NCBI GenBank assembly: GCA_005503085.1
Contig: SCOI01000024.1
Span: forward strand, 1 to 64,000
Origin: Burkholderiales bacterium C2
GTDB lineage: Bacteria; Pseudomonadota; Gammaproteobacteria; Burkholderiales; Burkholderiaceae_C
DNA length: 64,000 nt
Direction: 5' to 3'
Part shown: piece by piece, positions 34,144 through 42,671 of the stretch
Position numbering within the stretch: position 1 is the first letter of the stretch
Layout of the letters: every line of letters begins with the position of its first letter
Translations under genes and position numbers: made by a program
Notes under the pieces: generated by a model
Told to the model about the DNA's origin: nothing
The model's database searches: none
What the model saw: only the letters and a program-made list of their open reading frames with translations

Positions 34144-34858
34144 GCCGCGCATCGGCCGGCGCCAGCAGGCGGGCCGCGTCGGGCCAGGGCTCGGCGCCGG
34201 TCAGCGTGGTGCAAGGCGGGCTGGGCTTGTCCTTTGGCGCGTCGGGGTCGCGGTCCTTGGGCTCGGCCGCCAGCGGCAGGCCCAGCAGCTGGCCCTGCTC
34301 GTCGCGCCATTCCAGCTCCCATTTGGGTTCGGCGCTGCAGACCCGCACGCCCTGGATCTGCGGGAACAGCCAGCGCGCATACCAGGGCAGCAGCTCGCTG
34401 CGCAGGGTGCGGGCGATGCCCATGATGCGGCGCACCGTGGCCATGCTCAGCTGGTCCGGCGGCGTGGTCAGGCGGATGCGGCCCTGCATCTCGGCGGCGC
34501 CGCGCGGGATATTGCTGGCCAGCTCGGCCCCCTTGGCCTGTTCCGGCGGCAGCAAGGGCAGCTCGAAGCGGCCCTCGGCGTCGACCTTGATCGGCAGATA
34601 GCCCTCCTCATGGGCCACCGCCAGCTTGGGCGCGGGCTGGGCCGCGAAGGTCTTGGGCCCCAGCTTGAAGTCCATCACGATCAGGCCCTGGCCGTATTTC
34701 TTCAGCCCCTGCAGCATGGTGTTCATGCGCTCGTAAGGCATCGCGGCGGGGTCGCGCACCAGACCGACCTGGACGGTGTCGAGCTGGGCGGGTGGCGGCG
34801 TCTGCGCCAGTGCGGCGGGCAGGGCGATGAAGTACAGCAGCCAGATCGGCTTGGTCAT
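34109..34858 (-). CDS. Exported protein of unknown function
   Basis: A 249-residue protein. The start at 34858 has AGGGAG upstream and opens a signal peptide (PIWLLYFIALPAALA, likely cleavage AQ-TPPP). The mature part has LIVMDFKLGPKTFAAQPAPK, a helix VRRIMGIARTLRSELLPWY and two cysteines (VCSAEPKW, PPCTTL). I do not recognise the family with certainty. It is the last gene of a four-gene minus-strand run with a proline-rich protein, an XRE regulator and a DUF2975 protein. Confidence 0.75.
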   Translation of the reverse strand: MTKPIWLLYFIALPAALAQTPPPAQLDTVQVGLVRDPAAMPYERMNTMLQGLKKYGQGLIVMDFKLGPKTFAAQPAPKLAVAHEEGYLPIKVDAEGRFELPLLPPEQAKGAELASNIPRGAAEMQGRIRLTTPPDQLSMATVRRIMGIARTLRSELLPWYARWLFPQIQGVRVCSAEPKWELEWRDEQGQLLGLPLAAEPKDRDPDAPKDKPSPPCTTLTGAEPWPDAARLLAPADARLSVRLTSSRAQ

Positions 34859-34892
34859 GGGGGACTCCCTGGTTGATCGGATGGTTGTTGGC

Positions 34893-35453
34893 TCAGCGTC
34901 TGCACTTGCCACGCGCCTCGGCCAGCAGCCAGAAGGGCGCGCTCAGCAAGCCCATGCCGGCGCCGGCGAACTCGCCCTTCAGGCAGTCGCCGTCGGCACT
35001 TTTCGCGATGCCCTGGCCCAGGCGCTGCTGGGTGGTCTCGGGCAGGGATTTCGCCTGCGCCGCCTCCGGTGCGCTCAGCGCGGCCTGGCGCACCGCGCGG
35101 CGGGTGGCCTCGCTGTCGAGCAGCGAGGGCAGGGGGGCGGAGGCCGGCGGCGCGGCGGAGGGGCTGGCGGCGAGCGCGGGCGTTGGGGTGTCGACGACAG
35201 GCGGCTGCGTGCTGATCGCGTCGGGTGCCGGCCGCGCTGCGGCGCGTGGCTGCGGGATGACGACCGTTCTGCGCGTGGCCGCTGCCGGCTGCGGGCGTGC
35301 TGCCGGTCTGGGCAGGGGCTGCAGGCGCAGGCTGATCAGCTGCCGCGCGGGCTTGGGTGCGGGCGAGCGGCCCTGGGTCAGCAGCAGCCACAGCAGGCCG
35401 TGGATCAGCAGCACCAACAGCAGCAACGCCGGCCGGGCCTGGCGCCTGATCAT
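34893..35453 (-). CDS. Proline/alanine-rich single-pass membrane protein
   Basis: A 186-residue protein with an N-terminal TM anchor (LLLLVLLIHGLLWLLL, about 9-25), then a Pro/Ala/Arg-rich extended region (about 30-120) and a small C-terminal domain ending GDCLKGEFAGAGMGLLSAPF with two cysteines. The build resembles TonB-like or cell-envelope spanning proteins, but the canonical TonB C-terminus is absent. Its start overlaps the XRE gene by four bases (ATGA), so the two are translationally coupled. Confidence 0.75.
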   Translation of the reverse strand: MIRRQARPALLLLVLLIHGLLWLLLTQGRSPAPKPARQLISLRLQPLPRPAARPQPAAATRRTVVIPQPRAAARPAPDAISTQPPVVDTPTPALAASPSAAPPASAPLPSLLDSEATRRAVRQAALSAPEAAQAKSLPETTQQRLGQGIAKSADGDCLKGEFAGAGMGLLSAPFWLLAEARGKCRR

Positions 35454-35686
35454 GCGTCCGGCCCCTCGCCGGGCGCTTCCGGCCCGGCCTCGTAGCCCAG
35501 CAGATCGCCGGGCTGGCAGTCCAGCACCGCGCAGATGCGCGCCAGCGTCTCGAAGCGCACGCCGCGCACCTTGCCGGATTTCAGCAGCGAGAGATTGGCC
35601 TCGGTGATGCCGATGCGCTCGGCCAGCTCGCGCGAGCGCATCTTGCGCCGCGCCAGCATCAGGTCCAGGGTAACGAGGATGGGCAT
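35450..35686 (-). CDS. XRE/YozG-type HTH regulator
   Basis: A 78-residue Cro/CI-type DNA-binding protein. The HTH is RELAERIGITEANLSLLKSG, followed by LARICAVLDCQPGDLL, the signature of the YozG/HTH_26 group that is almost always encoded next to DUF2975 membrane proteins, as here. Start 35686 is chosen because the domain begins there. The palindrome overlapping the promoter of this operon (36282-36292) is a candidate operator for autoregulation. Confidence 0.88.
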   Translation of the reverse strand: MPILVTLDLMLARRKMRSRELAERIGITEANLSLLKSGKVRGVRFETLARICAVLDCQPGDLLGYEAGPEAPGEGPDA

Positions 35687-35700
35687 GCCGGGCGCCGCTC

Positions 35701-36258
35701 TCAGATGAACTCGGCGTTCTCGTCCGCCACCCGCACCGCCTCGCGCATCACCGCAGCAATGGCCAGCAGCATCAGGCCGAACAGCAGGCACAGATAGTGT
35801 TCGGACGACAGCGTCAGCGCCAGCTGGCGCTCGCCGGGCGGATTGCCCAGGGTCAGGGCCAGCAGGGCCAGGGTCTGGCCCAGCGGCATCGCCAGCGCCA
35901 GGCCGACCAGTGCCAGGCCCAGGCGGTGCAGATGACGCACCGGCGCCAGCGCCAGCAGCTCACCGCGCGCATAGCAGCCGAACAGGCACCAGACCTGCCA
36001 CATCGCCCAGGCGCCCACCAGGGCCGGCAGGGCCGAGGCGGCGAGCCCGGCCAGGCGGGCGCCGGCATCGAGCTGCAGATTGGCGGCGCCGGAGCCCCAT
36101 TCCTGGTGTGCCACCCGGGCTACCCACTCCGGCTGGCTCCAGAACAGCAAGGGCAGCAGCAGCTGGGCCGCACCGCCTACCAGGGCCAGCAGGCGCACCA
36201 GCCGTATCAGGCCCTGGATGCGGCGCTGGCCGCCGAAATGGCTGGTGTGGGTGCTCAT
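35701..36258 (-). CDS. DUF2975 membrane protein
   Basis: A 185-residue protein with four predicted TM helices (about 15-38, 70-92, 108-135, 152-172). The YARGELLALAPVRHLHRLG segment is the usual DUF2975 cytoplasmic loop. Such proteins pair with YozG-like regulators; how they signal is unknown, and membrane sequestration of the regulator has been suggested. It is the first gene of its operon, fourteen bases before the XRE gene, behind an AT-rich promoter. Confidence 0.85.
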   Translation of the reverse strand: MSTHTSHFGGQRRIQGLIRLVRLLALVGGAAQLLLPLLFWSQPEWVARVAHQEWGSGAANLQLDAGARLAGLAASALPALVGAWAMWQVWCLFGCYARGELLALAPVRHLHRLGLALVGLALAMPLGQTLALLALTLGNPPGERQLALTLSSEHYLCLLFGLMLLAIAAVMREAVRVADENAEFI

Positions 36259-36281
36259 GGTGACCGTGTGTTGACAAGAAA

Positions 36282-36292
36282 TTTACTGTAAA
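36282..36292. promoter_or_regulatory. TTTACTGTAAA palindrome, candidate operator
   Basis: A perfect 11-base palindrome overlaps the -10 element of the DUF2975/XRE promoter, the expected position for repression. Its AT-richness stands out in a 70%-GC region. Binding by the XRE protein is inferred. Confidence 0.5.
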
Positions 36293-36313
36293 ACAATAAA
36301 AAATAGATGTAAA
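36285..36313 (-). promoter_or_regulatory. Sigma-70-like promoter of the DUF2975 operon
   Basis: On the minus strand, TTTACA (36308-36313) and TACAGT (36285-36290) form -35 and -10 elements with a 17-base spacer. Transcription would begin about 20 bases before the DUF2975 start. On the plus strand a perfect TTGACA (36271-36276) may serve the aldo-keto reductase, but I cannot pick its -10 with confidence. Confidence 0.5.
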
Positions 36314-36422
36314 GCAAAAAGTATCCGGGCGCATAGCGAGCACCGATGGGCTGCCGCGACTTGCGGCACACTGCCGCCTGATCAGGCCTGCACGGAGCAG
36401 GCAGGCGTAAGGAGTAACAAGA

Positions 36423-37478
36423 ATGGAATTCACCACATTGGGCCGCTCGGACTTGCGAGTCAGCCGGATCTGCCTGGGCACGATGACCTTCGGCGAGCAG
36501 GTCGACGAGGCGGCCAGCCATGCCTTGCTGGACAGCGCCGTGGCCCAGGGCATCAACTTCATCGACATGGCCGAGATGTACCCGGTGCCGGCCCGCGCCG
36601 AGACCTTTGCCGACACCGAGCGCATCATCGGCCGCTGGCTCGGCAGCCGGCCGGGCCTGCGCGAAAAGCTGGTGATCGCGACCAAGGTCAGCGGCCCCTC
36701 GCGCGGCTATGGCTGGATACGCCAGGGCTCGCCCGATCTGACGGCCGCCGACATCATCAGCGCCTGCGAGGCCAGCCTGCAGCGCCTGCAGACCGACCAT
36801 ATCGACCTCTACCAGATCCACTGGCCGGCCCGCCATGTGCCGATGTTCGGCGGCCAGTTCTTCGAGCCGGCCAAGGACCAGCCGGTCACGCCCATCCTGG
36901 CCCAGCTCGAAGCGCTGGGCCAGCTGGTCAAGGCCGGCAAGGTGCGGCATATCGGGCTGTCCAACGAGACGCCGTATGGGGTGGCCGAGTTCGTCCATCT
37001 GGCCGAGCAGCAGGGCCTGCCGCGCGTGGTCTCGGTGCAGAACGCCTACAGCCTGGTCAACCGCGTGCCCGAGAACGGGCTGGACGAGGCGCTGTACCGC
37101 CACCAGGTCTCGCTGCTGGCCTACTCGCCGCTGGGCTTCGGCACGCTGACCGGCAAGTACGACGCCAGCGGCCTGGCCGACCCGGCGGCTGGCCGGCTGG
37201 CCCTGTTCGAGAGCATGAAGAAGCAGCGCTGGGCCCGGCCCGAGACGCTGGCCGCGGCGCGGCGCTACAACGCGCTGGCCCGCGACCATGGGCTGACGCC
37301 GACCCGCATGGCGCTGGCCTGGTGCTATGGCCGCTGGCAGACCGCCAGCACCATCATCGGCGTCACCAGCCAGGCTCAGCTCGACGAGGACATCGCCGCC
37401 TGGGGCACGGTGCTGGCACCCGAGCTGCTGGCCGAGATCGACAAGGTCCGCTGGGAGATCCGCGACCCGGCGCAGTGA
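36423..37478 (+). CDS. Aldo/keto reductase (Tas-like)
   Basis: A 351-residue NADP-dependent TIM-barrel oxidoreductase. The start follows AAGGAG by eight bases. The catalytic tetrad is visible as Asp and Tyr in FIDMAEMYPVP, Lys in VIATKVSGP and His in LYQIHWPAR. The long insertion after the second strand and the TIIGVTSQAQLDEDI cofactor segment match E. coli Tas rather than the small AKRs. Substrate is unknown; members reduce aldehydes. It is alone on its strand between the divergent DUF2975 operon and the DUF2946 gene 27 bases on. Confidence 0.93.
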   Translation: MEFTTLGRSDLRVSRICLGTMTFGEQVDEAASHALLDSAVAQGINFIDMAEMYPVPARAETFADTERIIGRWLGSRPGLREKLVIATKVSGPSRGYGWIRQGSPDLTAADIISACEASLQRLQTDHIDLYQIHWPARHVPMFGGQFFEPAKDQPVTPILAQLEALGQLVKAGKVRHIGLSNETPYGVAEFVHLAEQQGLPRVVSVQNAYSLVNRVPENGLDEALYRHQVSLLAYSPLGFGTLTGKYDASGLADPAAGRLALFESMKKQRWARPETLAAARRYNALARDHGLTPTRMALAWCYGRWQTASTIIGVTSQAQLDEDIAAWGTVLAPELLAEIDKVRWEIRDPAQ

Positions 37479-37489
37479 AACTCAAGGGC

Positions 37490-37495
37490 TAGAAT
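37490..37495 (+). promoter_or_regulatory. Candidate -10 element (TAGAAT)
   Basis: TAGAAT ends eleven bases before the DUF2946 start codon, which would give a nearly leaderless mRNA. A matching -35 is not obvious, so this is only suggestive of a promoter for the DUF2946/TonB receptor/PepSY operon. Confidence 0.3.
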
Positions 37496-37505
37496 CCGCC
37501 CCGCG

Positions 37506-37910
37506 ATGCGCGCCCACACCTCCTTCCACCGCTGCACGGCCTTGCTGGCCGTGCTGGCGCTGCTGTGGGCGGCCCTGGTGCCGGGTCTTGCCCATGCGCT
37601 GCAGACCCGCTCGGACAGCGTCTGGGTCGAGGTCTGCACGGTGCAGGGCCCCGGCTTTGTGCGCCTGGACACGGCGGCCCTGGCCGAGGATCCGCTGGCG
37701 CCGCTGGAGCTGGGCAAGAAGAGCAGCCCCTGGGGCGAGCACTGCCCGCTGTGCACACTGCCCATCGATCAGGCGGCCCCGCCGCCGACCCTGCCCGCCG
37801 GCGCCTCGCCGACCCTGGGCTTCGAGCGCCCGCTCGCTTTCTGGCGCGCCCCGCGCCTGCTCGCCGTCTGGGCCACGGCCCAGGCGCGTGCGCCCCCGCT
37901 GACGACCTGA
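37506..37910 (+). CDS. DUF2946 family exported protein
   Basis: A 134-residue protein with an N-terminal hydrophobic segment (ALLAVLALLWAALVPGLAHA) and the HCPLCTLP motif at about 80-87, a Cys-x-x-Cys-containing signature of DUF2946. Members are often encoded beside TonB-dependent receptors for metals, especially copper, and the motif could bind metal. Here the receptor gene starts 72 bases downstream. The exact function is unknown. Confidence 0.8.
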   Translation: MRAHTSFHRCTALLAVLALLWAALVPGLAHALQTRSDSVWVEVCTVQGPGFVRLDTAALAEDPLAPLELGKKSSPWGEHCPLCTLPIDQAAPPPTLPAGASPTLGFERPLAFWRAPRLLAVWATAQARAPPLTT

Positions 37911-37982
37911 CAGTTCCTCCCTCCGATTTCGCCGGCCCTGCCTTCTTGCTTGCAGTGGCCGGCCTCACTGTCATGTCCGTCA

Positions 37983-40115
37983 ATGAAAAAACTTCTGATC
38001 AGCGCGCTGGCCGTGCTGGCCTGCACCCATGCCCACGCCCATCAACATGAACAACTGCAGTCGGTCCTGGTCACCGGCAGCGCCCAGCGCAGCGCTCTCG
38101 ACGAGGCCGCCGGCAGCAGCTCCCGGTTGGGCCTGAGCCTGCGCGAGACCCCGGCCAGTGTGACCGTGGTCAGCCGCGACGAGATCGAGCGGCGTGCCTA
38201 TGCCAACACCCAGGAGGTGCTCAAGAGCGTGCCCGGCGTGGTCTTCGCCGACCCGCCGGGCTCGGCCGGCACGGTGTTCTACCGCGGCTTCGGCTCGGGC
38301 TCGCTGTCCCAGCTCTACAACGGCATCAGCGTGCAGTACGACGCGATCGCCGCGCGGCCGCTGGACAGCTGGCTGGTCGAGCGGGTCGAGGCCATCGGCG
38401 GTGCCTCGAGCTTTCTGAACGGCTCGGGCGCGGTCGGCGGCACGATCAATGTGATCAGCAAGATCGCCGATCGCAGCGGCGACATCAGCCGCCTGCGACT
38501 GGGCCTGGGCGACCGTGGCGCCCAGGGCTCGGCCAGCCTGCAGCGCAGCCTCGGCGAGCAGGTCCTGCGAGTCGAACTCAACCGCAACGAAGGCGCGCTG
38601 TGGACCCAGGGCCGCGAGCGCAGCGCCTGGCAGGCCAGCGCCTCCTGGCTGGCGCCGCTGAGCGCCGGCCTGACGCACACGCTGGCCGTCGAGCGCCAGC
38701 ACGAGAAGGTGACCCAGCCCTACTGGGGCACACCGATGCTGCGCGCCGCCGACGGCACGGTGCCCGCCGGCCAGCTGCACTTCGATGCCGCGACCTTGGG
38801 TGTGAACTACAACGTGCTCGATGGCCGCTACCAGCAGGACGTCAGCTGGGCTCGATCCATCCTCGAATGGAAGCTCAATGACCGCACGCGGCTGAGCCAC
38901 ACCCTCTACCTCTACGACGCGCTGCGCGACTACGAAAACGTCGAGACCTATGTCTTCAGGAACGGCAATAGCGCGGTCGAGCGCCGCGATGCGCTGCTGC
39001 AGCGCCATGACCAGCGCGTCTGGGGCAGCCGCACCGAGCTGAGCCACGGCAGCGAGATCGCCGGTCTGCGCTCCGATTTCGCGGCCGGCATCGATTGGAG
39101 CTTCAACCGCCAGACCCGCTTCCCGCTGTCGGTGCCGGGCCCCTTCGGCAACACCGATCCCTACCAGCCGGCCGCCAGCTACTTCTACAGCACGCCCGGC
39201 ATCAAGCCCGGCTACAACCCCGGCGCCAGCAATCTGCTGCGCACGCTGGCGCTGTTCGTCGAGAACCGCACCGTGCTGGGCAGCGGCTATGCCCTGGTCA
39301 GCGCCTTGCGCTGGGACCGCATCGCGCTGGATGTGCGCAACCACCGCACGGTCACGGCCACCAACCCGGCCTTGTTCGCGACCGACTTCAAGCCGCTGAC
39401 CGGCCGGCTGGGCCTGGTCAAGGACCTCAGCAAGGACTGGCAGGTCTATGCCCAGGCCAGCAGCGCCGCCGACCCGCCGTCCGGCGTGCTGGCCACGGCC
39501 GGCTTCAGTGCGCTGCGCCGCTTCGAGCTGACGCGCGGCCGCCAGGTCGAGATCGGCAGCAAGCTCGCCTTCGACCAGGGGCGCGGCCAGGCCACCGTGG
39601 CGCTTTACGACCTGCGCCGCAAGAACTTCTCCATCACCGACCCGAACGACAGCACGAACGCGCTGCCCGTTGGTGCGCAGAGCAGCCGCGGCCTGGAGCT
39701 CAGCGCGCATTGGCGGCCCAGCGCCCAGCTGAGCCTGAGCGGCCAGCTGAGCCACACCCGCGCGCGCTACCAGGCCTTCACCGAAGGCACGGTCTCGCGC
39801 GCCGGCCAGACCCCGGCCAATGTGCCGACCTGGGTGGCCGGCGCCGCGCTGGACTGGCAGCCGCTGCAGAGCCTGGGCCTGGGCCTGGACTGGCGCCATG
39901 TCGGCAAGCGCTATGCCAATGTCGCCAACACGGTCTGGGACGGCGCCTACAACCTGGTCGGCGCCAGCGCCACGCTGAAGATCGACCGCCAGACCACGCT
40001 GCAGGCCCGCGTCGACAACCTCGGCGATGAGCGCTATGTGGCCAGCCTCAGCAGCAACCTGCCTTATCTGGGCGCGCCGCGCAGCGTCAGCCTGGCGGTG
40101 GACTGGAAGTTCTGA
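37983..40115 (+). CDS. TonB-dependent outer-membrane receptor
   Basis: A 710-residue receptor. Signal peptide MKKLLISALAVLACTHAHA, then a His-containing AHQHEQLQSVLVTGS that includes the TonB-box region, a plug domain (about 40-160; RETPASVTVVSRDEIERRA, RGFGSGSLSQLYNG) and a 22-strand barrel ending in the aromatic SVSLAVDWKF. It would import a siderophore or metal chelate with TonB energy. The HAHAHQH start and adjacent DUF2946 hint at a metal such as copper or iron. It is two bases upstream of the PepSY gene. Confidence 0.93.
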   Translation: MKKLLISALAVLACTHAHAHQHEQLQSVLVTGSAQRSALDEAAGSSSRLGLSLRETPASVTVVSRDEIERRAYANTQEVLKSVPGVVFADPPGSAGTVFYRGFGSGSLSQLYNGISVQYDAIAARPLDSWLVERVEAIGGASSFLNGSGAVGGTINVISKIADRSGDISRLRLGLGDRGAQGSASLQRSLGEQVLRVELNRNEGALWTQGRERSAWQASASWLAPLSAGLTHTLAVERQHEKVTQPYWGTPMLRAADGTVPAGQLHFDAATLGVNYNVLDGRYQQDVSWARSILEWKLNDRTRLSHTLYLYDALRDYENVETYVFRNGNSAVERRDALLQRHDQRVWGSRTELSHGSEIAGLRSDFAAGIDWSFNRQTRFPLSVPGPFGNTDPYQPAASYFYSTPGIKPGYNPGASNLLRTLALFVENRTVLGSGYALVSALRWDRIALDVRNHRTVTATNPALFATDFKPLTGRLGLVKDLSKDWQVYAQASSAADPPSGVLATAGFSALRRFELTRGRQVEIGSKLAFDQGRGQATVALYDLRRKNFSITDPNDSTNALPVGAQSSRGLELSAHWRPSAQLSLSGQLSHTRARYQAFTEGTVSRAGQTPANVPTWVAGAALDWQPLQSLGLGLDWRHVGKRYANVANTVWDGAYNLVGASATLKIDRQTTLQARVDNLGDERYVASLSSNLPYLGAPRSVSLAVDWKF

Positions 40116-40117
40116 GC

Positions 40118-41599
40118 ATGAGACTCAAGCGTTGGCTCTATCTGCTGCATCGCTGGGCCGGCATCGCGCTGTGTCTGGTGATGGCGCTGTGGTTTCTGTC
40201 CGGCATGGTGATGATGTATGTGGGCTATCCCAAGCTCACCCCGGCCGAGCAGCTGCAGGGGCTGGCACCGCTGCCGGCGCAGGGCTGCTGCGTGTCGCTG
40301 GAACAGGCGCTGCAGGCCGCCGGTCTGGACAAGGCGCCGACGCAGTGGCGCCTGAGCTCGGTGGCCGGAGCGCCGCGCTATCTGTTCAGCGACGCCCGTG
40401 GCAAGACCGTCGTGGCGGTCGATGCGCGCAGCGGCGCGCGCATCACCGGCGTGGACGAGGCCCAGGCGGTGGCGGCGGCCGCGCACTTTGCCGGCGACGC
40501 TGCGGCGCGCAGCCTGGGCCCGGTGCAGGAGGATGCCTGGACCCATTCGCGCGCGCTCGACGCCCACCGGCCGCTGCATCGGGTGGCGGTCGATGACGGC
40601 CGCTGGCTCTATGTCAGCGGCGCCACCGGCGAGGTGGTGCGCGATGCCAGCCTGACGGAGCGGACCTGGGGCTGGCTGGGTGCCTGGCTGCACTGGCTCT
40701 ACCTCTTTCGTGGCGGGGCACTGAATGCCTGGTGGACCGATATCGTGATCTGGCTGTCGGTGGCCGGCGGCGTGCTGGGGCTCAGCGGCCTGGTGGTCGG
40801 CATCTGGCGCTGGCGCTTCAAGGGCCGCTACAAGAGCGGCTCGCGCTCGCCCTATCGCGGCCGGATGGCGCGCTGGCACCACATCCTCGGCCTGCTCGGC
40901 GGCACGCTGGCGCTGAGCTGGGTGATCAGCGGTCTGCTGTCGATGAACCCCTGGAAGGTCTTCGAGGCGCAAGGGCTGAAGCCCGATCGTCAGGCCTATG
41001 CCGGCGGGCCGCTGCAGGCCGGCGCGGCGCCGCCGGCCGATCTGGTGCTGGCCCGGCTGGCCGAGCAGGGCTTCGAGGCGCGGCTGCTCGAGTGGCGCCG
41101 CATTGGCGGCGCGCACTACGTCTGGGCCCAGAGCGCCAGCAGCGCGCGGCTGCTCGATGCGCAGGGGGCGGTGGTGCCAGGTCTTGACGAAGCGAGTCTG
41201 GTGACGGCGGCCCGCGCCATGCTGCCCGGCGCGCCGCTGCTGCAGCGCCAGTGGCTGCGCGGCTACGACGCCCACTACTACGCCCGCGAGGCTCACACGA
41301 TGACGGGCCAGCGCGAGCGCCCGCTGCCGGCGCTGCGCCTGGTGTTCGGCGATGCGCTGGCCCACCACATCGTGCTGGACCCGGCCAGCGGCGCGGTGCT
41401 GCAGGTCAGCAACAGCCACCAGCGCATCGAGCGCTGGCTATTCGCCTTTTTGCACAGCTTCGATCTGCCGCAGCTGCTGGCGCTGCGGCCGCTATGGGAT
41501 GGCTGGATGCTGATCTTCAGCCTGGCCGGGCTGGGCCTGAGCCTGACGGGTGTGGTGATGGGCTGGCGCCGGCTTGCAATTCGGCGCCACGCCCCCTGA
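40118..41599 (+). CDS. PepSY-associated TM protein (siderophore-iron reductase type)
   Basis: A 493-residue inner-membrane protein. The opening LKRWLYLLHRWAGIALCLVM is the standard first helix of PepSY-TM proteins, and helices recur near 200, 265 and 455. Two periplasmic PepSY-like segments are present (about 95-160 and 295-420). Relatives (PiuB, FoxB) reduce or release iron from siderophores in the periplasm or inner membrane. It is nearly fused to the receptor gene, so the two probably handle the same ligand. Confidence 0.88.
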   Translation: MRLKRWLYLLHRWAGIALCLVMALWFLSGMVMMYVGYPKLTPAEQLQGLAPLPAQGCCVSLEQALQAAGLDKAPTQWRLSSVAGAPRYLFSDARGKTVVAVDARSGARITGVDEAQAVAAAAHFAGDAAARSLGPVQEDAWTHSRALDAHRPLHRVAVDDGRWLYVSGATGEVVRDASLTERTWGWLGAWLHWLYLFRGGALNAWWTDIVIWLSVAGGVLGLSGLVVGIWRWRFKGRYKSGSRSPYRGRMARWHHILGLLGGTLALSWVISGLLSMNPWKVFEAQGLKPDRQAYAGGPLQAGAAPPADLVLARLAEQGFEARLLEWRRIGGAHYVWAQSASSARLLDAQGAVVPGLDEASLVTAARAMLPGAPLLQRQWLRGYDAHYYAREAHTMTGQRERPLPALRLVFGDALAHHIVLDPASGAVLQVSNSHQRIERWLFAFLHSFDLPQLLALRPLWDGWMLIFSLAGLGLSLTGVVMGWRRLAIRRHAP

Positions 41600-41632
41600 T
41601 AGGCTGTTGCGTCCGATAGGAGTCTGTCCGCC

Positions 41633-42055
41633 ATGCACCTCGTCTGCCCCGCCTGCGCCGCCACCAACCGCGTGCCCGAAGCCAAGCTCGAAGACCAGCC
41701 GGTCTGCGGGCGCTGCGGAGCCGAGCTGATGGCGGCGCGTCCGGTCGATCTGAACGACGCCAGCTTCGCCGCCTTTGTCGCCAAGACCGAGCTGCCGGTG
41801 CTGGTGGACTTCTGGGCCGACTGGTGCGGACCCTGCAAGATGATGGCCCCGCATTTCGCGCAGGCCGCCGCCCAGCAGCCGCTGATCCGCTTTGCCAAGC
41901 TCGATACCGAGGCCAACCGGCAGACCGCAGAGGCCTACAACATCCGCAGCATCCCGACCTTGATGCTGTTCCAGGGCGGCCGCGAGATCGCCCGCCAGGC
42001 CGGCGCGCTGAGCGCGTCCGATCTGCAGCGCTGGCTGCAGGCGCAGCTGCGCTAG
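41633..42055 (+). CDS. trxC: Thioredoxin 2
   Basis: A 140-residue thioredoxin with an N-terminal zinc ribbon (C5/C8 and C25/C28), which distinguishes TrxC from TrxA, followed by a thioredoxin fold with active site WCGPC at 64-68 and cis-Pro in IRSIPTLM. It reduces cytoplasmic disulfides, and TrxC is often linked to oxidative stress. TAGGAG precedes the start by nine bases. Confidence 0.95.
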   Translation: MHLVCPACAATNRVPEAKLEDQPVCGRCGAELMAARPVDLNDASFAAFVAKTELPVLVDFWADWCGPCKMMAPHFAQAAAQQPLIRFAKLDTEANRQTAEAYNIRSIPTLMLFQGGREIARQAGALSASDLQRWLQAQLR

Positions 42056-42158
42056 CTGGCCGGCGACATCCGCCTGCAGCAGGGCCGAGCGGGACAGGTG
42101 GGCCGCAGGCGCAATCCGGTACAAGCCCGGTGGGCCGGGCCTGGGTCAGAATTCGCCC

Positions 42159-42665
42159 ATGAGCAAGAAGTCCTCCCCCCATGTCAGCGAGACCCCGGCC
42201 ACCCAGCTGCTGCGCCAGCACAAGATCGCGTTCAGCGAGCATGTCTACGACTATGTCGAGCACGGCGGCACGGCCGAGTCGGCGCGGCAGCTGGGCGTGC
42301 CGGAGCACGAGGTCGTCAAGACCCTGGTGATGCAGGATGAGAAAGCCCAGCCGCTGATCGTGCTGATGCATGGTGACCGCCAGGTCAGCCTGAAGGAGCT
42401 GGCGCGCCAGATCCCCTGCAAAAAGGTCGAGCCCTGCAAGCCCGAGGTGGCGCAGCGCCACAGCGGCTATATGGTGGGCGGCACCTCGCCCTTCGGCACG
42501 CGCAAGGTGATGCCGGTGTTTGTCGAGGCGACGATTCTGGGCTTGTCGAAAATCTGCATCAACGGTGGGCGGCGCGGCTATCTGGTCGGCATTGACCCGC
42601 GGGTTCTGCCCGAGTTGCTGCCGCTGCGCAGCGTCCATTGCGCACTGGACGCCGATGCACAATAG
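42159..42665 (+). CDS. ybaK: Cys-tRNA(Pro)/tRNA(Cys) deacylase YbaK/EbsC
   Basis: A 168-residue editing-domain protein that hydrolyses mischarged Cys-tRNA(Pro). Visible family features are the ATQLLRQHKIAFSEHVYDY start, the EVVKTLVM strand, the catalytic Lys region CKKVEPCKPEVAQRHSGYMV and the GGTSPFGTRKVMPVF loop. The length is normal. It is 6 bases upstream of plsY. Confidence 0.94.
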   Translation: MSKKSSPHVSETPATQLLRQHKIAFSEHVYDYVEHGGTAESARQLGVPEHEVVKTLVMQDEKAQPLIVLMHGDRQVSLKELARQIPCKKVEPCKPEVAQRHSGYMVGGTSPFGTRKVMPVFVEATILGLSKICINGGRRGYLVGIDPRVLPELLPLRSVHCALDADAQ

Positions 42666-42671
42666 CGGCCC

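Noticed and set aside
42125-42140. GCCCGG/CCGGGC hairpin between trxC and ybaK as a terminator
   Set aside because: There is no T-tract and such short GC palindromes are expected by chance at this base composition.
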